Below, piece after piece: positions 12,068 through 25,300 of a stretch of 64,000 bases of DNA; within the stretch, counting starts at the first letter, position 1, and every line of letters starts with the position of its first letter. The position numbers and the translations under genes were made by a program. Source of the DNA: Epiperipatus broadwayi (taxonomy: Eukaryota; Onychophora; Udeonychophora; Euonychophora; Peripatidae); NCBI GenBank assembly GCA_028023455.1, contig JAQFVV010000276.1, forward strand, positions 1,008,545 through 1,072,544. Reading direction: 5' to 3'. The notes below the pieces were generated by a model. It did no database searches, had not been told where the DNA came from, and saw only the letters and a program-made list of their open reading frames with translations.

Positions 12068-15000
12068 TATATATATATATATATATGAATGCTTATACAT
12101 AATAATAACAATTATAATTTCTTGATGTGCATACTGTAATAAACATTAATAAATTAAGATTTCTAGAATATTTAAAGAGCATATAAATAACATCTCTCTC
12201 TCTCTTACCAATTCACTAGTTAAATAAAATATTATTCATTCTGCAAAGTGTTTGTTATAGTAAGAGAATTCAGTTTGTAATGTTTAAAGTTAAATTTTTT
12301 AGTGCTACAATCATTATTTATTTATTATGGTTGATAAAATTAATATGAATATATAAGAATATCAATACAATTTTTGAATTTATATTGAATATGTAGTTGT
12401 TAATTATTGATATTAAAATATTATCATTTTGGCTGGACACTACTTATCATCAACTATATAGTATAGATGACTATATGATCATTGATACAAATGCAAGAAA
12501 CTGCTAATAATTACAAATATTAATCAGAAGATAAAGGAAATGATTTAATCCAAAATATAAGTGTCTAATAGTAAAAATAAAAACCCTATATATCAGTTAA
12601 ATCAAATACTCTATTTTCATCTTTAAACTGAAAAAAAAAATTTATGTGTGTATACCCATTTATACTTTTAAATCTTGGTTCTATTTATACAGTTATTCAT
12701 ATATGTACACAATATATATTGTACTATCATCAAGCTATAATTTAATTTATATAACATTACTATGACAAAGTGATAACAAATATATTTTCAGTAAATCCCC
12801 TGCTTATTTTAAATACTGTTGAATTAATTCCACAATATCATTTCTATCGTTCCCACTCCATCTTTAATGGTATATTCAAATGATTTATACCCAACATTTT
12901 ACACTGCCAAAAGCTTATAATTATCCAAATATTCTGGATTTTTATTTTTATCTGTAAAAAGTAATCTCAGTTTTATCATTTGCTTTCTTTCAGAATAAAC
13001 ATACAAACAAATATTCCATAATATATCTATTCTCTTTATCATCTATGATATTGGGTCTTTCAGTATTCTTTTTTTTCTGTAATATCTTTCAGTTTTCTTT
13101 AGTTATTTATATTAAATGTTTTTATTATCGTTATTTTTACTACATCTTTAATTTCTTGTATTCTAAAAATATTCCTTTTCTTTTTTCATCATTATATCTA
13201 TCAATTAATTTCAGTTTTCTTATTTATTTCTATTTTTTATAAGTCTACAAAATTTCTTATATTCTTGTTTTCCTACTTTTTTATTCTTTTCTGAAGTTTT
13301 TAAGCAGTTTTAATTTTTATCTTACTTTTCTCTTTCTTTTCTGTGCATGTTCTGTTTTATTATTTGCTATACATTAACCATTCTCTTTTAACCACAAATT
13401 TAAATTCCTCATATGATTGCTTACTAATCTTTACTATTAGCTACATGTGCTCACTCCTTTTTATTTCTTTCCTAATAGATATTTGTTCTTTTTCCAACCA
13501 CTTCTGTAAATCCTGATATTTTATTTGATTTCAATACTATAACTAATCCTATTTGTGTAGTTAAAATATTTTTCACAAAAATGGCAAAAACAATCAAAAA
13601 TATTAAAATTAACGTGCATGCACTCATACAATCGATTAAATACAATGCATTTTATATTTACATTTTTTTAAATAAAAATATATGAAATACTCATAATATA
13701 AAAAAAATAAGAAAACTACTGAAATAAAAAATTTTAAACCACAGAAATGATTTATTGCATTATTGTTAAGCTTTTACAGTATAAGTGTCACAGGTTGTTT
13801 CCCTATTCATTTACTGCAACTATGAAAACATTTTTAAAAAATGGATCTATGAGAAGAGAGGCAAACTAGCTCTATAAAATTTCACTGTTTGTTAATCATG
13901 ACAATTTATTACTTTGTTCCACTTAAAAGTCCACATATAATTGATGTAATAAAACATGAAAAGAAATATCTACATGACCCAAATGAAATCAAAACCTTAT
14001 TCTTTGATTAAAGCCCCTTAATTAATACAAAGGATGTAAAAAAAACACATATGAAAATAATATTAAAATTAATATTATAACTTTGGTAAATAATAGTAAA
14101 CTATCTTTATTCCCTGATTTCTTCTCTCTACTTTCCTCTCTTTCTTCCTTTCTCCACCATTCTCTCTCTTTGTCTAGTTTAATATTATTGCACCAATATT
14201 AGAATCAAACCAGCCAATGTAGGTTAATGATTTTTTTATGAGAAGTCTCTTAGATATATTATCATCTTAGTTGCTATAGTCTAGGCTTTTAATAATGGCC
14301 TTTCTAGTTTTTATTTGGATGATGTTACATCAGGATAGGATTTTGGTATTTAAAAATACATATTGTTAACTAGTATCTATCATGGAGAAAGAGTATTGAT
14401 TCGTAATATTTTATCACACTATCATGTTATTCTCTTTTAACACTAAAATGATGATTATTCCTTTCCACAAATGAACATTCATACTAAGAGACAGAACTTA
14501 TCAGCATAGCACTCTTTTTTTGAAGATATTAATCAATATAGATTTTACTTATAATATGATACTATCCAAACAAAAAAAAAAACCAGAGCCTAATGTGATT
14601 CTTATATAACAGAGCAAATCAACAAACATTATATGATAGTTCAAGTTACTTTCCATTTGGAAACAAAAAATTGAAATTCTATTAATCAAAACAATTGTTA
14701 TGTCAGAGGCATTTATTTTTAAAAAAGGGAATTATGTTAAATAGATATTTAATCTGGTTAACTGTATTGTTTATAGGTCTGTACAATACTAATTTTAAAA
14801 AAAAATCATTACCTGAATGATGACAGCTTCTCACTTTAGGGCAATATTTACTGTTAATTATGTATATATAATTTAACCGGAAAATTTATCTTTCATATTT
14901 GTTGTCAGTGAACACCTTAATTTAAATATACATTTAAATATAATAAAATTATTCTACAAGGAAAATATGTAAACAAACAAATAAAATTCTAGAACAGATA

Positions 15001-15257
15001 ATATTTATATTTAAAAGTTAAAATTGCTAAGTGGTTTTTGTTATATAATTATGGATACTATTCAAGTAATAATAGCTCTTACAATTAGTATTGAAATAAT
15101 AACAGCAAGTAAATAGCCAAGTATATGTTAAAATTTTAAACTGACTTAATCATTAGAAATATCCTTAATCAGTATTTTACTATCTTACAATTAATTAAAC
15201 CAAATTTAGAGCTACAATAAATAGTTTTCCTGAAGGTTTGTGATGATGGTATTTTGG
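12068..15257. other. AT-rich; pyrimidine-rich stretch, no gene called
   Basis: The TA run at 12068-12087 follows the element end. The segment 13020-13550 is strikingly T/C-rich on the plus strand. Read on the minus strand it is rich in Lys, Asn, Glu and Ile codons, broken by many stops, as expected of a decayed retrotransposon frame. I recognise no motif, so I do not name it. The rest is featureless. Confidence 0.45.
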
Positions 15258-15642
15258 TTGTATTTATTATTTGGCCTATTTTTATCATCTAATATGAGTA
15301 TTGAATGTCTTGAGAAAAATTAAACTTTATTTAAATACTCTAAATACATTCAACTGTTAGTAATAGCACATGGCTCATTTGGTTAGAGCATTACCTTAAA
15401 ATTCAATACTCAAGAATCTAAGAGTACAAGTTCGATTCTCATGCCAATAATATAGCTGGTCAGGCCAGAAACACCTGAAAAAGAGGGGAGAATAATACCT
15501 CTCGAAACATTGTGCATATATTAACCTGATTGATGTGTTATTACTAACAGTTGAATGCATTTGGAATATTTAAAGTTAATTTTTTCTAAAGACATTCAAT
15601 ACTCGTATTAGATGATGGAAATAATCCAAACAATAAATACAA
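15258..15642. repeat. Inverted-repeat element enclosing a tRNA-like core
   Basis: Left arm 15258-15365 and right arm 15539-15642 are imperfect reverse complements over about 105 bp, sharing TTGTATTTATT, CATCTAATAYGAGTATTG, AATGTCTT and CATTCAACTGTTAGTAATA. The 173-bp core holds a tRNA-like sequence. The arms differ by scattered substitutions and small indels, so the duplication is old. It looks like a SINE trapped inside, or carried by, a foldback structure. Confidence 0.8.
15366..15446 (+). repeat. tRNA-derived SINE core (A and B boxes)
   Basis: The sequence TGGCTCATTTGGTTAGAGCA (15371-15390) fits an RNA polymerase III A box, and AGTTCGATTCTC (15429-15440) fits a B box, about 60 nt apart as in tRNA genes. 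A clean acceptor stem is not evident, so I call it a tRNA-related SINE head rather than a tRNA gene. A related, weaker copy lies on the minus strand at 39500-39582. The sequence downstream (15460-15535) contains short self-complementary stretches such as GGTCAGGCC. Confidence 0.65.
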
Positions 15643-16370
15643 ATAAATAGTTTTATCTATGTCATTTTTACTTTAATAAGGACATAGAAACTATCAAAGA
15701 GTGGCTTTTTAAATTAAAATGTTTCGTTAAATTTGTGTATATATATACACAGAGACACACATATAAAGTACGGTACCGTAATTCATGGGTTTAATGTCCA
15801 TAAAACAATTTTTTTCTCCCATTGTGAAAGCAGCATCTTACTACAATCTCATTTTTTTTTACTCACTAATGCACCAACAACCATATAACATATCATCATT
15901 AGCCAGAAACATGTATTATCTAAATAATGGTATTCATGTACTCAATTTGATTGCTCTTGAATAAATACATAAAAAAATTGTAAACCTGTCTGAAAATTGA
16001 CAAAATTTCTAAGTTTTCTCTGAAAAGACACTTCCAGCTGTATACAAAGCAGTAAAATATAACTCATGATGCTCTTAATAATATATAAATGGTGCACTAT
16101 AATGAAATATTGCTTCTCTTTTATCAAAATCTAGAGTCTTTAAGCCAATTAATCCAAACAAACTTAATCATCATTATATCTCTCCCTCTGCTATTCTATA
16201 ACTATAAGATTTTAAATCTATTTTATTTTTCCCAAATTTCATAACCAAAGAAATAAATATGTTGTTTCAATATGATGTTTATAAAATATCTTAATTTTTT
16301 TGTTTAAATAATAAATATAAATGATTGACTATAATATTTGATATGCTTTTTTTAAAAAAAAAAAGAAAAA

Positions 16371-16519
16371 AACTTTAAAACATTATGATTCATTCAAATT
16401 ATTTCACCTGTCATAACAAGAATTGAAAAAAAAAAGCGAAAGAATCAACTCTTTATAAATGCTACTAATCGCCATGTTCATGTGATAAATAATTTGAATG
16501 AATCATAATGTTTTAAAGT
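16371..16519. repeat. Perfect 33-bp inverted repeat with 83-bp core
   Basis: Arms 16371-16403 and 16487-16519 are exact reverse complements (starting ACTTTAAAACATTATGATTC). The core carries an A tract and no coding potential. Perfect arms imply a young or maintained hairpin, possibly a MITE. Confidence 0.85.
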
Positions 16520-16753
16520 GGGATTAGTCAATTCACTTATTTATTTTGATTTATAAATTTATAAATATTAGTTTTTTAATCTGTATATATGCAGTAACAT
16601 TAAACATGTAAAATTAGTATAATTAAAAGTATTATTCTTATTAAAATTTTAGAATGATTAAAAAATATTTTTTCTATTCATATTTTTAATAAATTATTTT
16701 TCTCTTCACTAGCAAAATTGTAATTATAAATATTCAATTTTTTTTTGCATTAA

Positions 16754-16883
16754 ATAGTGAAGCTATAATTTTACTCTAATTTATAATAGGTTTGCAAAGT
16801 TATGAGTGTGAGATTAGAACATGAAATCTCAAAAGTGTTAAGCAAACCTATTATAAATTAGAGTAAAATTATAGCTTCACTAT
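16754..16883. repeat. Perfect 42-bp inverted repeat with 46-bp loop
   Basis: Arms 16754-16795 and 16842-16883 are exact reverse complements (ATAGTGAAGCTATAATTTTA at the outer end, ATAATAGGTTTGC at the inner end). Weaker pairing continues outward. The loop contains its own small repeat (GAGATT with AATCTC). There is no coding potential. Confidence 0.85.
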
Positions 16884-17114
16884 ATAATGTGAAAAAAATC
16901 GCATATTTATAATTTATATTTTTATTAATCATGGCTTACATATCTGAATATTTAAAATTATAAGAGAAGCACAAATAATCTTACAGATACAGTGATTTTA
17001 AGGTATATTATCAACTATATCTTTGCTATTCTTAATTAATCTGCTTAAATTCTGTAAAACAAATGTGGGTAACTAGAAATAACTTGACATAATATAGGCA
17101 ACCTTTTATTACCA

Positions 17115-17190
17115 CCACATTTATGCAACAGCAGGGATCTCTACAAATCTAAACACAAGACTACAACTTTAAAAGACAACAGTGGCCACT
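17115..17190 (-). repeat. Small repeat core (family B), inverted copy
   Basis: On the minus strand it reads CTTGTGTTTAGATTTGTAGA followed by GATCCCTGCTG. This matches the loop of the inverted repeat at 17371-17595 and a piece inside the RTE element at 35590-35705. It abuts ACAACTTTAAA, which is also part of the neighbouring element's arm. Confidence 0.6.
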
Positions 17191-17370
17191 CTTATCTTTG
17201 ACCTAATTTTTAATTATATAAGTGAATCTAAAACATTTTGATTTGAGAATGTGAAGCTATTAACTATTTCACTGATTAAGTCCACAATTTCTATACAAAC
17301 TAACATAAGTGAAATCTTTCGATTTACAATGAGTCAGTGAGTTCTTATAATTAGAAATCTTTTAAAACAA

Positions 17371-17595
17371 TTTAAAGTTGTAATTAATAATTTGTAAATG
17401 GCATACTCATTATGTAAGTAATATATATATATATATTAAGGCTATAACCTTAAGACTGTGTTGTTAATCTTGTGTTTAGAGTTGTAGAGGTCCCTATTGT
17501 CACATTTTAGGTGCATAGTCTTAAAGTTATAGCCTTAATATATATTACTTACTTAATGAGTATGTGCTTTACAAATTATTAATTACAACTTTAAA
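17371..17595. repeat. Large inverted repeat with family B core
   Basis: Left arm 17371-17457 and right arm 17517-17595 pair almost throughout (TTTAAAGTTGTAATTAATAA, GCATACTCATTA, AAGTAATATA, AAGGCTATAAC). The main difference is the length of an internal TA run. The ~59-nt loop contains AGAGTTGTAGAGGTCCCT, the family B core. Confidence 0.85.
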
Positions 17596-17754
17596 GAAAT
17601 TTTTATTATTCAAAGTTGTTTACTACATTTATAAAATCTATTATAAGTTTATCGATAGCTTTTATTTTACTAGCACTAATAAATAATATTTATATAGCAT
17701 TGAAAATTACTAAGAACAATTTATGATCAATAATATGCAGATAGTTAGATATAA

Positions 17755-18316
<562 letters not shown>

Positions 18317-18670
18317 GAAAATATAAATAATTGAATAAGTAAGTAGATAAATAGATAGAAAGAATATATAGATAGATAAATAGATTGGTAGAGGAAGCAA
18401 TAAATTCTTATGTATATTGGTTCTAAGAATATGATGGCATATTAAAAAAACAGCATCATTTGATTTAAAAATATGTATTTTAAAGACAAATATTTATGTA
18501 TGTGTGAAATAATTACATATTTATTATGTTAATATATCTTTCTTTTTTTATATTTCATGAATATATTGCTATTAAAGTTTTTATTCAGTGTTACTCCCTT
18601 ACTTTAAATCCCTACCTCTTTTATATTTATTTAAACTAAACTCATCAAATCTGAAAAGAAGAGGAAAACT

Positions 18671-18884
18671 ATGGATCCTCCGGCATCCAACCCCCTGGAA
18701 CCATTGGAAGACACCCCAACAAATTATACCCCCACTTCAATTTTAAATGACTGCCAAGAATTCTACTGACTCTTTCCTCTCTTTCTCAGGTGCTTTCTGA
18801 GAAGGTGGATGCTGCAAAAGACCCAGATGACATTGTTTGGGATGAGTCATCCACCGACTCAGAGCTTCTGGTCAAAGAGACATA
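18671..18884 (+). pseudogene. LINE ORF1 remnant
   Basis: An ATG at 18671 opens M-D-P-P-A-S-N-P-L-E-P-L-E and runs about 30 codons to a TGA stop (18767-18769). A second frame continues as V-L-S-E-K-V-D-A-A-K-D-P-D-D-I-V-W-D-E-S and stops at TAA near 18882, a few bases before the ORF2 start. It is acidic and Pro/Ser-rich with no identifiable domain. Position alone suggests a truncated ORF1. Confidence 0.45.
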
Positions 18885-18897
18885 AAACTAGATTGTT

Positions 18898-19661
18898 ATG
18901 AACTGTAAAATCGCTGGAATCAGTGTTCATGGCATCAACTCATTGGGTAGAGCCTATGCTATTAAAAATTAGATTGCCCTCAACTCCTCACATATATTCC
19001 TAATGGGAGAGACTAAATACCATCAGAACACTGATCATAAAATTCTAGCACTGCTTTCATTATCAGGTTATACCAGATTTTCTATTGGCTCCTCGGCTCC
19101 TGGAGGAGTTGGCATCCTGGTTAATAAGGCAATACCCCCCCCAATAGTTTTAATCTTCTACTGTTAGACAACAACATGGTTATTATTGAGGTTGACTACT
19201 GGGGCTACCCTATTATCATTGCCTACGTGTACATGGCCAATGACACAACTCAATATTACAACATAATCCGTATGCTAAATGCCATCATCAGCAACAGAAC
19301 CAGTCCGACAATCCTCTTGGGAGATTTCAATACCACATATCAAAACTTTAATACTAGATTCATCCATCACTTAAATCTAAGACTGATGTGTGGAGAGGGC
19401 TTCTTCCCCCCAGGTGCCTTTTCCTTTTACACCAGAACTCGAAGATCCCTGATTGACCTGATATATTATACACCAGACCTCCACTTTTATATTGATGCAG
19501 CTCTGGTTCCTGTCTCTTTCTCAGATCATATGGCACTAGTTATCCATCTAGAAGCTTTTGAGGCTCCTGTGCCTGCTGTGGGGCCCAGCAGAACTACACA
19601 TATGGTCACAATGTCCAGCATGACAGAAGCCATAGTTTCTGAGGCCTACATTTATTTCTGA
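18898..19661 (+). pseudogene. LINE ORF2, endonuclease domain
   Basis: The APE-type endonuclease nicks target DNA for target-primed reverse transcription. Starting at ATG 18898, the frame gives I-A-G-I-S-V-H-G-I-N-S-L-G-R, a stop at 18970, then M-G-E-T-K, where Glu fits the metal-binding position. A frameshift in the C tract at about 19132-19142 moves reading to the frame starting at 19176. Further motifs are L-L-G-D-F-N-T (the GDFN block), S-L-I-D-L-I-Y-Y-T (the DYI/DLI block) and the C-terminal S-D-H motif in S-F-S-D-H-M-A-L-V. A TGA at 19659 breaks the link to the RT, which continues in the same frame. All core motifs survive, so loss of function comes from stops and frameshift only. Confidence 0.85.
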
Positions 19662-19808
19662 AAGATCAACATCCTTTCCCTTCCAGATGAAGAAGCCTGG
19701 TTCACATATATCAATATTCTCCAATCCATTCTAAACCATCACACCCAGAAAATTAAAGGCCCAAATAGCCTACTCAGAGACCTCACAGACATTGAAAATC
19801 AACTACAA

Positions 19809-21564
19809 ATGGTGCAACAGAATCCTTCCAATATAGAAGTTATCTTATCACTTAAAAACCTTTACCATATTAAACAAAAATCACTTGCAGAATATATATC
19901 CATCAGGAGGTCTAAATTCTTCTTGTCTCAACAACATTGTTGGACAAGAGGGTACCTCAGATGGGCTCCAGGGACAAATAGACAACAAGTTACCCCATCA
20001 TCAATTACCAGTAACAGCAACACACTCATAGGTTATCCTATGATGTTACTCATCAGTCAGCATCATCAACAACTTATGCAAGCAGATAGTCCTCCTTCTG
20101 AACCAGACTGGCTGGAAGCCAGGAATCCAGGCAAGCATGGCATCACAGAAGCTCTACTTAAAAGAAAACTTGTGTCTCTCCCAGATAGCATTCATCCAAG
20201 TCTACATGGCATCCCTAAGTTCCTTTTAAATCACCTAAGTCAGTTTACAATTCCCATCATGGTCAAAATGATTGAACACTTAGCTACTGGGCACAGAAAT
20301 ATAGTTGATCTATATCCAGTGGCACTAGTGCCTTTTTTGAAAAAACAAAAACCACTCACTGATATAACCAGTATTTAACCAATCTCCATGACCCCATTGC
20401 TGATCAAAATAATGGAGTCAGTCATCAAGGATCAAATTCAACCTATAGTCCTTAAACACATTTCTCCTAATCAATATGGGAACAAAGGCTCCTTCACCTC
20501 ACATGCTATGGCTAATGTTATGGCTCTCATTGATTATATCAGAATACAAAAGAAATCTAAACCCATTGCTGTCCAGCTGGATATTTCTGCAGCTTTTGAT
20601 TCGGTGCACATAGACATCCTGCTGAATCTGCTGGCTGAATATGATGTTCCAGTCACCATTATACAAATAATCAGTAATCTATTAAGAAACAGAGAAATCT
20701 TTGTCTCACTGGATGGCAAGCTCACACCAGGCTTCAAACCTTTTAAATCTCTCCCTCAAGGTTCCCCCCTCAGTGCTCTATCCTTCACAGCATACATAAA
20801 TCCTCTACTGATGGATATTGGAAAAAAATTTACTGGGAGTATTCGTTCCATCCATCAATAAACATCTCAACTCATTTGCCTACATAGATGACATCATGAT
20901 TGTTCTACCTACCATAAAATACCTTCCCCAACTACAATCCATTTTAAATCAATATTCTGCAAAATATCATTTACAAATAAATCACAACAAATCAGCTATC
21001 TGGCAGATAAAGTCAGGAAAACAAATACCATCTACCTATACTGCCAAACCACAAAGATTCTTGGGGTTTCCCATCTTCAAATCATCAATGGCAATGGCCA
21101 GAGAAATACAGGACGGTATCCTTGAAATAACAGAGCACATCACCACATCTCTCTCTAGAGTCTATCTCTCACTATATGGAAAGGTAGGGCTCCTGAATAT
21201 GACAATATTACCAAAAATTACATATTACCTGCCCTTCATCCAACTAACCAAACAGTTTCAGAACAAGATTAATCGCCTATGCACTAAACTCTTCTGGAGA
21301 GGGAAGACTGTGGTCATCAGCCTCTGACAAATCCAGCTGCCTCGGAGGTTCAATGGCTTGTCTTTCCACTCTATTCAAGCAGCCATCCTCCAAAAAACAC
21401 ACAATACACTACATAATTTGATACATTCCTTTGGCTATAACAACATCACTGAAAAGATTTCCCCAACATATCAACCCCCACCAGGGAAAACACCATGGAT
21501 ATCATCCCTTATCAACCCCCATGAGGGAAAACACCATGGATATCATCCCTTATCAATCTTTTAA
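19809..21564 (+). pseudogene. LINE ORF2, reverse transcriptase domain
   Basis: The frame from 19809 carries the approach to RT, then a stop at 20376 inside what would be R-P-I-S-M-T-P-L, then motif A as L-D-I-S-A-A-F-D-S-V (about 20575-20605) and motif B as L-P-Q-G-S-P-L-S-A-L (about 20752-20782). A frameshift near 20820-20860 leads into the next frame with motif C as F-A-Y-I-D-D (about 20872-20890), keeping both catalytic aspartates. Thumb-like sequence with Q-R-F-L-G-F-P follows at about 21050. A stop at 21325 and a 41-bp tandem duplication at 21469-21550 break the connection domain. Confidence 0.88.
21469..21550 (+). repeat. 41-bp tandem duplication inside the LINE
   Basis: Two units, 21469-21509 and 21510-21550, both read TATCAACCCCCA...GGGAAAACACCATGGATATC and differ by two or three bases. 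A third partial start, TATCAA, follows. Since 41 is not a multiple of three, the duplication shifts the reading frame. Confidence 0.9.
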
Positions 21565-21756
21565 GTCAATTCAAACCAATCATGGACACCAATCTCAACA
21601 TTAAAATCACCTTGTGGGATGCATACCACCTAATTAACCCACATCCAAATCTCCCGAAAGTAGGCTCAACCTCCAAACCAAAAATTAATTACCCACTTTA
21701 AAAGATGGTGTCTGGAGCCCAAATATCTGAACTTCATCATCAAAATTAACCTTAGC

Positions 21757-22071
21757 GTGCTTCCCACAAATTGGTTCCTATTTTACCGAAGAGGTAACTC
21801 CAACATTGATCAAACCTGCAGTTTATGTTCTCATGAAGAGGAAACCATTGAGCACTTCATATATAACTTTCCAAACCTTAAAACAGTCAGAGATATAGTC
21901 TTCACCAACTCCAATATCAGACCGGACCTAATTCTCTTGCCCATAAAAGTAATCCACACTGGAACATTTGCTATCATTAGACTATCCATTTTCATTCTCT
22001 ATGCAATCTGGGTAGTACATTGCAAGTTGAATGGAACTGCCCCACCTAGACCCAGATCTGTTGTTCTGTGA
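21757..22071 (+). pseudogene. LINE ORF2 C-terminal zinc-knuckle (zf-RVT-like) region
   Basis: The frame contains C-S-L-C-S-H-E-E-E-T-I-E-H-F-I-Y-N-F-P, which matches the Cys-X2-Cys...His...Cys layout found after many LINE reverse transcriptases. The last Cys appears replaced by Asn. Upstream, L-P-T-N-W-F-L-F-Y-R-R resembles the usual lead-in. It probably aids RNA or DNA binding in the intact element. Confidence 0.75.
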
Positions 22072-22300
22072 AACAATAAAGAAAATCAGGAAAAGAGATG
22101 AGCTCATCTCTCCCAAAAAATCCTTTGAGGACACCTGGAACCTATTCACCCTTCCCACTTATAAAAACAGAACAACAAACATGCTGGCCTACTAAACCAC
22201 TCATAAGAACTCTCAGAACTCAGCATAACCTCATTTAACCTTGTATATATTCTTTCTAATTTGTACCCAAAGTGATTAATAAATATATTTTTTGAAACAA

Positions 22301-25300
22301 CTCTCTATTGACATTGTGACTATCCTTCTCATGAAATATAACAAAATAGATCATTATACGTCTGTTCACCTCATGACTTTTTTTTTGCAGCCAATTTTGT
22401 TTTTTTTAGATAATTAATGTTCATGCTATAATAATTTAATATTTTTCTTCTGTTTTCACAAGCTGGTTTCCTTTCTTTTTGTTTATCATCTCTTCGTGGA
22501 TCTTAATGTGTGATGAGACTATAGATTATGTCTGTTAATTATTTATTCATTAATTATTGTACAAATCCTAAGAGGGTAAACTTACATCACATGATCACTA
22601 TCTCATACTAGCACATAATTGTTATTAAACAATTGAAAACAAAGCAAAACTTTCTGCTTTGTTTTGAGGGTAAGCTTAGTTTCATCCTGAAGTCTTCACT
22701 GGTTTATTTGTCTAATATTACTTTTAATCAGTCCTATTAAACAAATGCTTTTTATTTTAAAAATTTGCCATTAGTGAAACTCTTGGCCTTGACAGGAAAT
22801 GTACACATAACTGCATCACTCTCTCCAATCATTGTTTATCCTTCTGTCAAACAATGCTAGAATATGTATCCTTATCAATTTGTACATACATCAGGATTGT
22901 GGATGCAGATTACAAAAAATTATATTTTTTTATAGTCATTAACCAGGAACACTATGATTGAACAATGAAAAGTATTAGTCAATATGTATTAGCTATGTCA
23001 CCAAACTTTTTCCAGTAACACTATTCAGGTAGCATGCAGAGGTAATTCTAGGAATTTTGTACCAGTGCTTTAATTCCAAATGATTAAGTGATTTCCTTTA
23101 TAATTTAATCCCTCATTTTAAAAGATAAAGTGTTTAACATGATTCGCTTGCATATGCAATTTTACAATCAACAACAGACAAATGCTTAAGACACATTCTT
23201 TATTATCTGACATTTATTTTCCAATTTTCTTTGAGATTTCAGCATTCACCACATCTTTTCTTATTTTTTAAATATTACCAATCACAAAGATTTTTTAGAA
23301 CTTTCTTCTTTATTTATTTTTTTAATCTTTAACCTTAATTTAAATCTAAAATTGATTTTTTATGTCAATTTATTTGCATAATCAAAGCTAGTATTCTTCT
23401 CAGCAACTTTTCTTTAATATGATCTTGGTCTTGTGTGCATATAATGACTAATTAATAAATCCTTTACCTTCTGTATTACAGTATACAAAAAAATTAAAAT
23501 ATTCATCCCACATTTTCCCATCATTATATTTATTTGTTTTTATATTCTTTTTTTATATACTTTTTTTCCAAACTTGGAATAAATTTGTATTTGGTTTTCT
23601 GTTAATTTTTCAAATGCTTTGATGTTCCAGGTATAATTTTCTTCAATTGACTTATCTTCATTCTTTCCATTTATTATTGTCTTTTCTACAACTTTGTGTA
23701 GTTATACAGATTCGTTATACTCAGAGATTACTTCAATACTTGCATCAGTTTGGGAATCTTTTATAACATTCATATCAACTTTACTTTTGTTGATATTATC
23801 CTCTCAAATTTAATTTTTCTGTTTTTTTCATTTTTTGAGTTTCCATTTTTTGATGTTCTTTTGATCAAATTCTTTATCATAGCAACATTTTTATTTTTTG
23901 AACATTTATCTCTAGCTATCCATCTATCTATTTTGCTGTGTTCTCTATTTTTTCATCCATCTGTAAAGATATGATCTCAATTTTATCTTTAATTTTTTTG
24001 AACATATTTATCTTAACCTCATCTTGATAAGTTATTTATGGTATATAGAATGTTTTAAATGTTCCATAGCTATATTCCTTCAGCCACACTCCTCTTTTAA
24101 ATAAAGAAGAGCTTAAATTTTGTAGTCCATTTAAGAGGAAACCTCTTGAATGGTCTAGCATTATGCATTATTTCTATTCATTATATTAGTTTGGGGAATT
24201 AAAAATGATTCTAAATATATTTAAAATGAAACATGTTTGTTTATTTGCAATTTAAGATCTTTGATTACTTAATTTCACACTCCTTGATTAAATTAGCTTG
24301 AATTTAATTTAATATATTGTAAATGGGATGGGGTGGTAGGAAGAGGTGCTGAACCTGGGGTGATGGAGATCATAATCTATCCCAAGTAAATGCAATATCA
24401 ATAATTTTAATTTACAAAAGTATATATAAGTAGTACATTCAAAGAGAACATAAGATCAAGACAATTCTGAGAGATCATTGAGAGCTCAGCCAGTCACTCT
24501 TTAGAGCAATTAAAATACAATTATCCACCAGCATTATCAAAAAGTAATTAATACTAATACTCAAAATAAATAACCATCCATAATCATCATTGATGGAAAA
24601 AACAAATCAATACAATAAATCAACAGTCAATTTTGTGACTGGAATGGAAATGGATCTTCTGTAGACCAGGCTAACTATTGAGCCTTTGCCACCTTGGGCA
24701 ATTATTTAAACATAACTTAGATGCACCACTTAAGTGCTCATCCATTAGAATACATAAGAATCAAACAATAATGCTGGGACATTAAAACGTGTTAATCATC
24801 ATCAATACTCAGGCCACTTGTAATGGCCAACTTTAAACTTAATTTCTAATAAGATTAAACTAAAATAAAATATAGTGCACAGGCATTAAAGAATATTCTC
24901 TTTTGTGCCAACCAGGATGATGATTAATCATCTCTGAATGCCCAAAAGCACTAAATATACACCCCCATTTATACATTCATTCTGTGCATGGATCTAGCTC
25001 AGAGAACATACATTCTATTATTGTATGTGACCAAAAGATGATAGAAACAATTTTCAACAATTAAATACAATTTTATTATTAATAAAAAAATAAATGATAT
25101 TTAAGGACTTATAGGTTAAAGGTTCTGGTTTTGAAAAATACACAATAAAAAAAATTATCATATTTCTCACTTACAAAATTACTGTAGAAAATTCAAATTA
25201 TTGCATTGATTTATGTAATTAATGCATTAGGTTTACTTAAAACCCACTCAGCACACAGGCATGTGGCTTGATACAAAATAAACATGTTTGAATTGACATT

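Larger units (their letters stand above)
18650..22300 (+). mobile_element. Non-LTR retrotransposon (LINE), relatively well preserved
   Basis: In order it contains an ORF1 remnant, an apurinic-endonuclease-like domain, a reverse transcriptase with recognisable motifs, and a C-terminal zinc-knuckle region. It ends near AATAAATATATTTTTTG at about 22277. Lesions are few for this window: one frameshift at a C tract, a second near 20820-20860, several single stops and a 41-bp tandem duplication. It is GC-richer than its flanks, consistent with a recent arrival. The clade is not certain; the APE-RT-zinc knuckle order fits Jockey/L1/Tx1-like groups. The 5' boundary is approximate. Confidence 0.9.

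Noticed and set aside
15366-15446. A functional tRNA gene
   Set aside because: A and B boxes are present but no acceptor stem closes and the sequence sits in a repeat with another copy at 39500; a SINE head explains it better.
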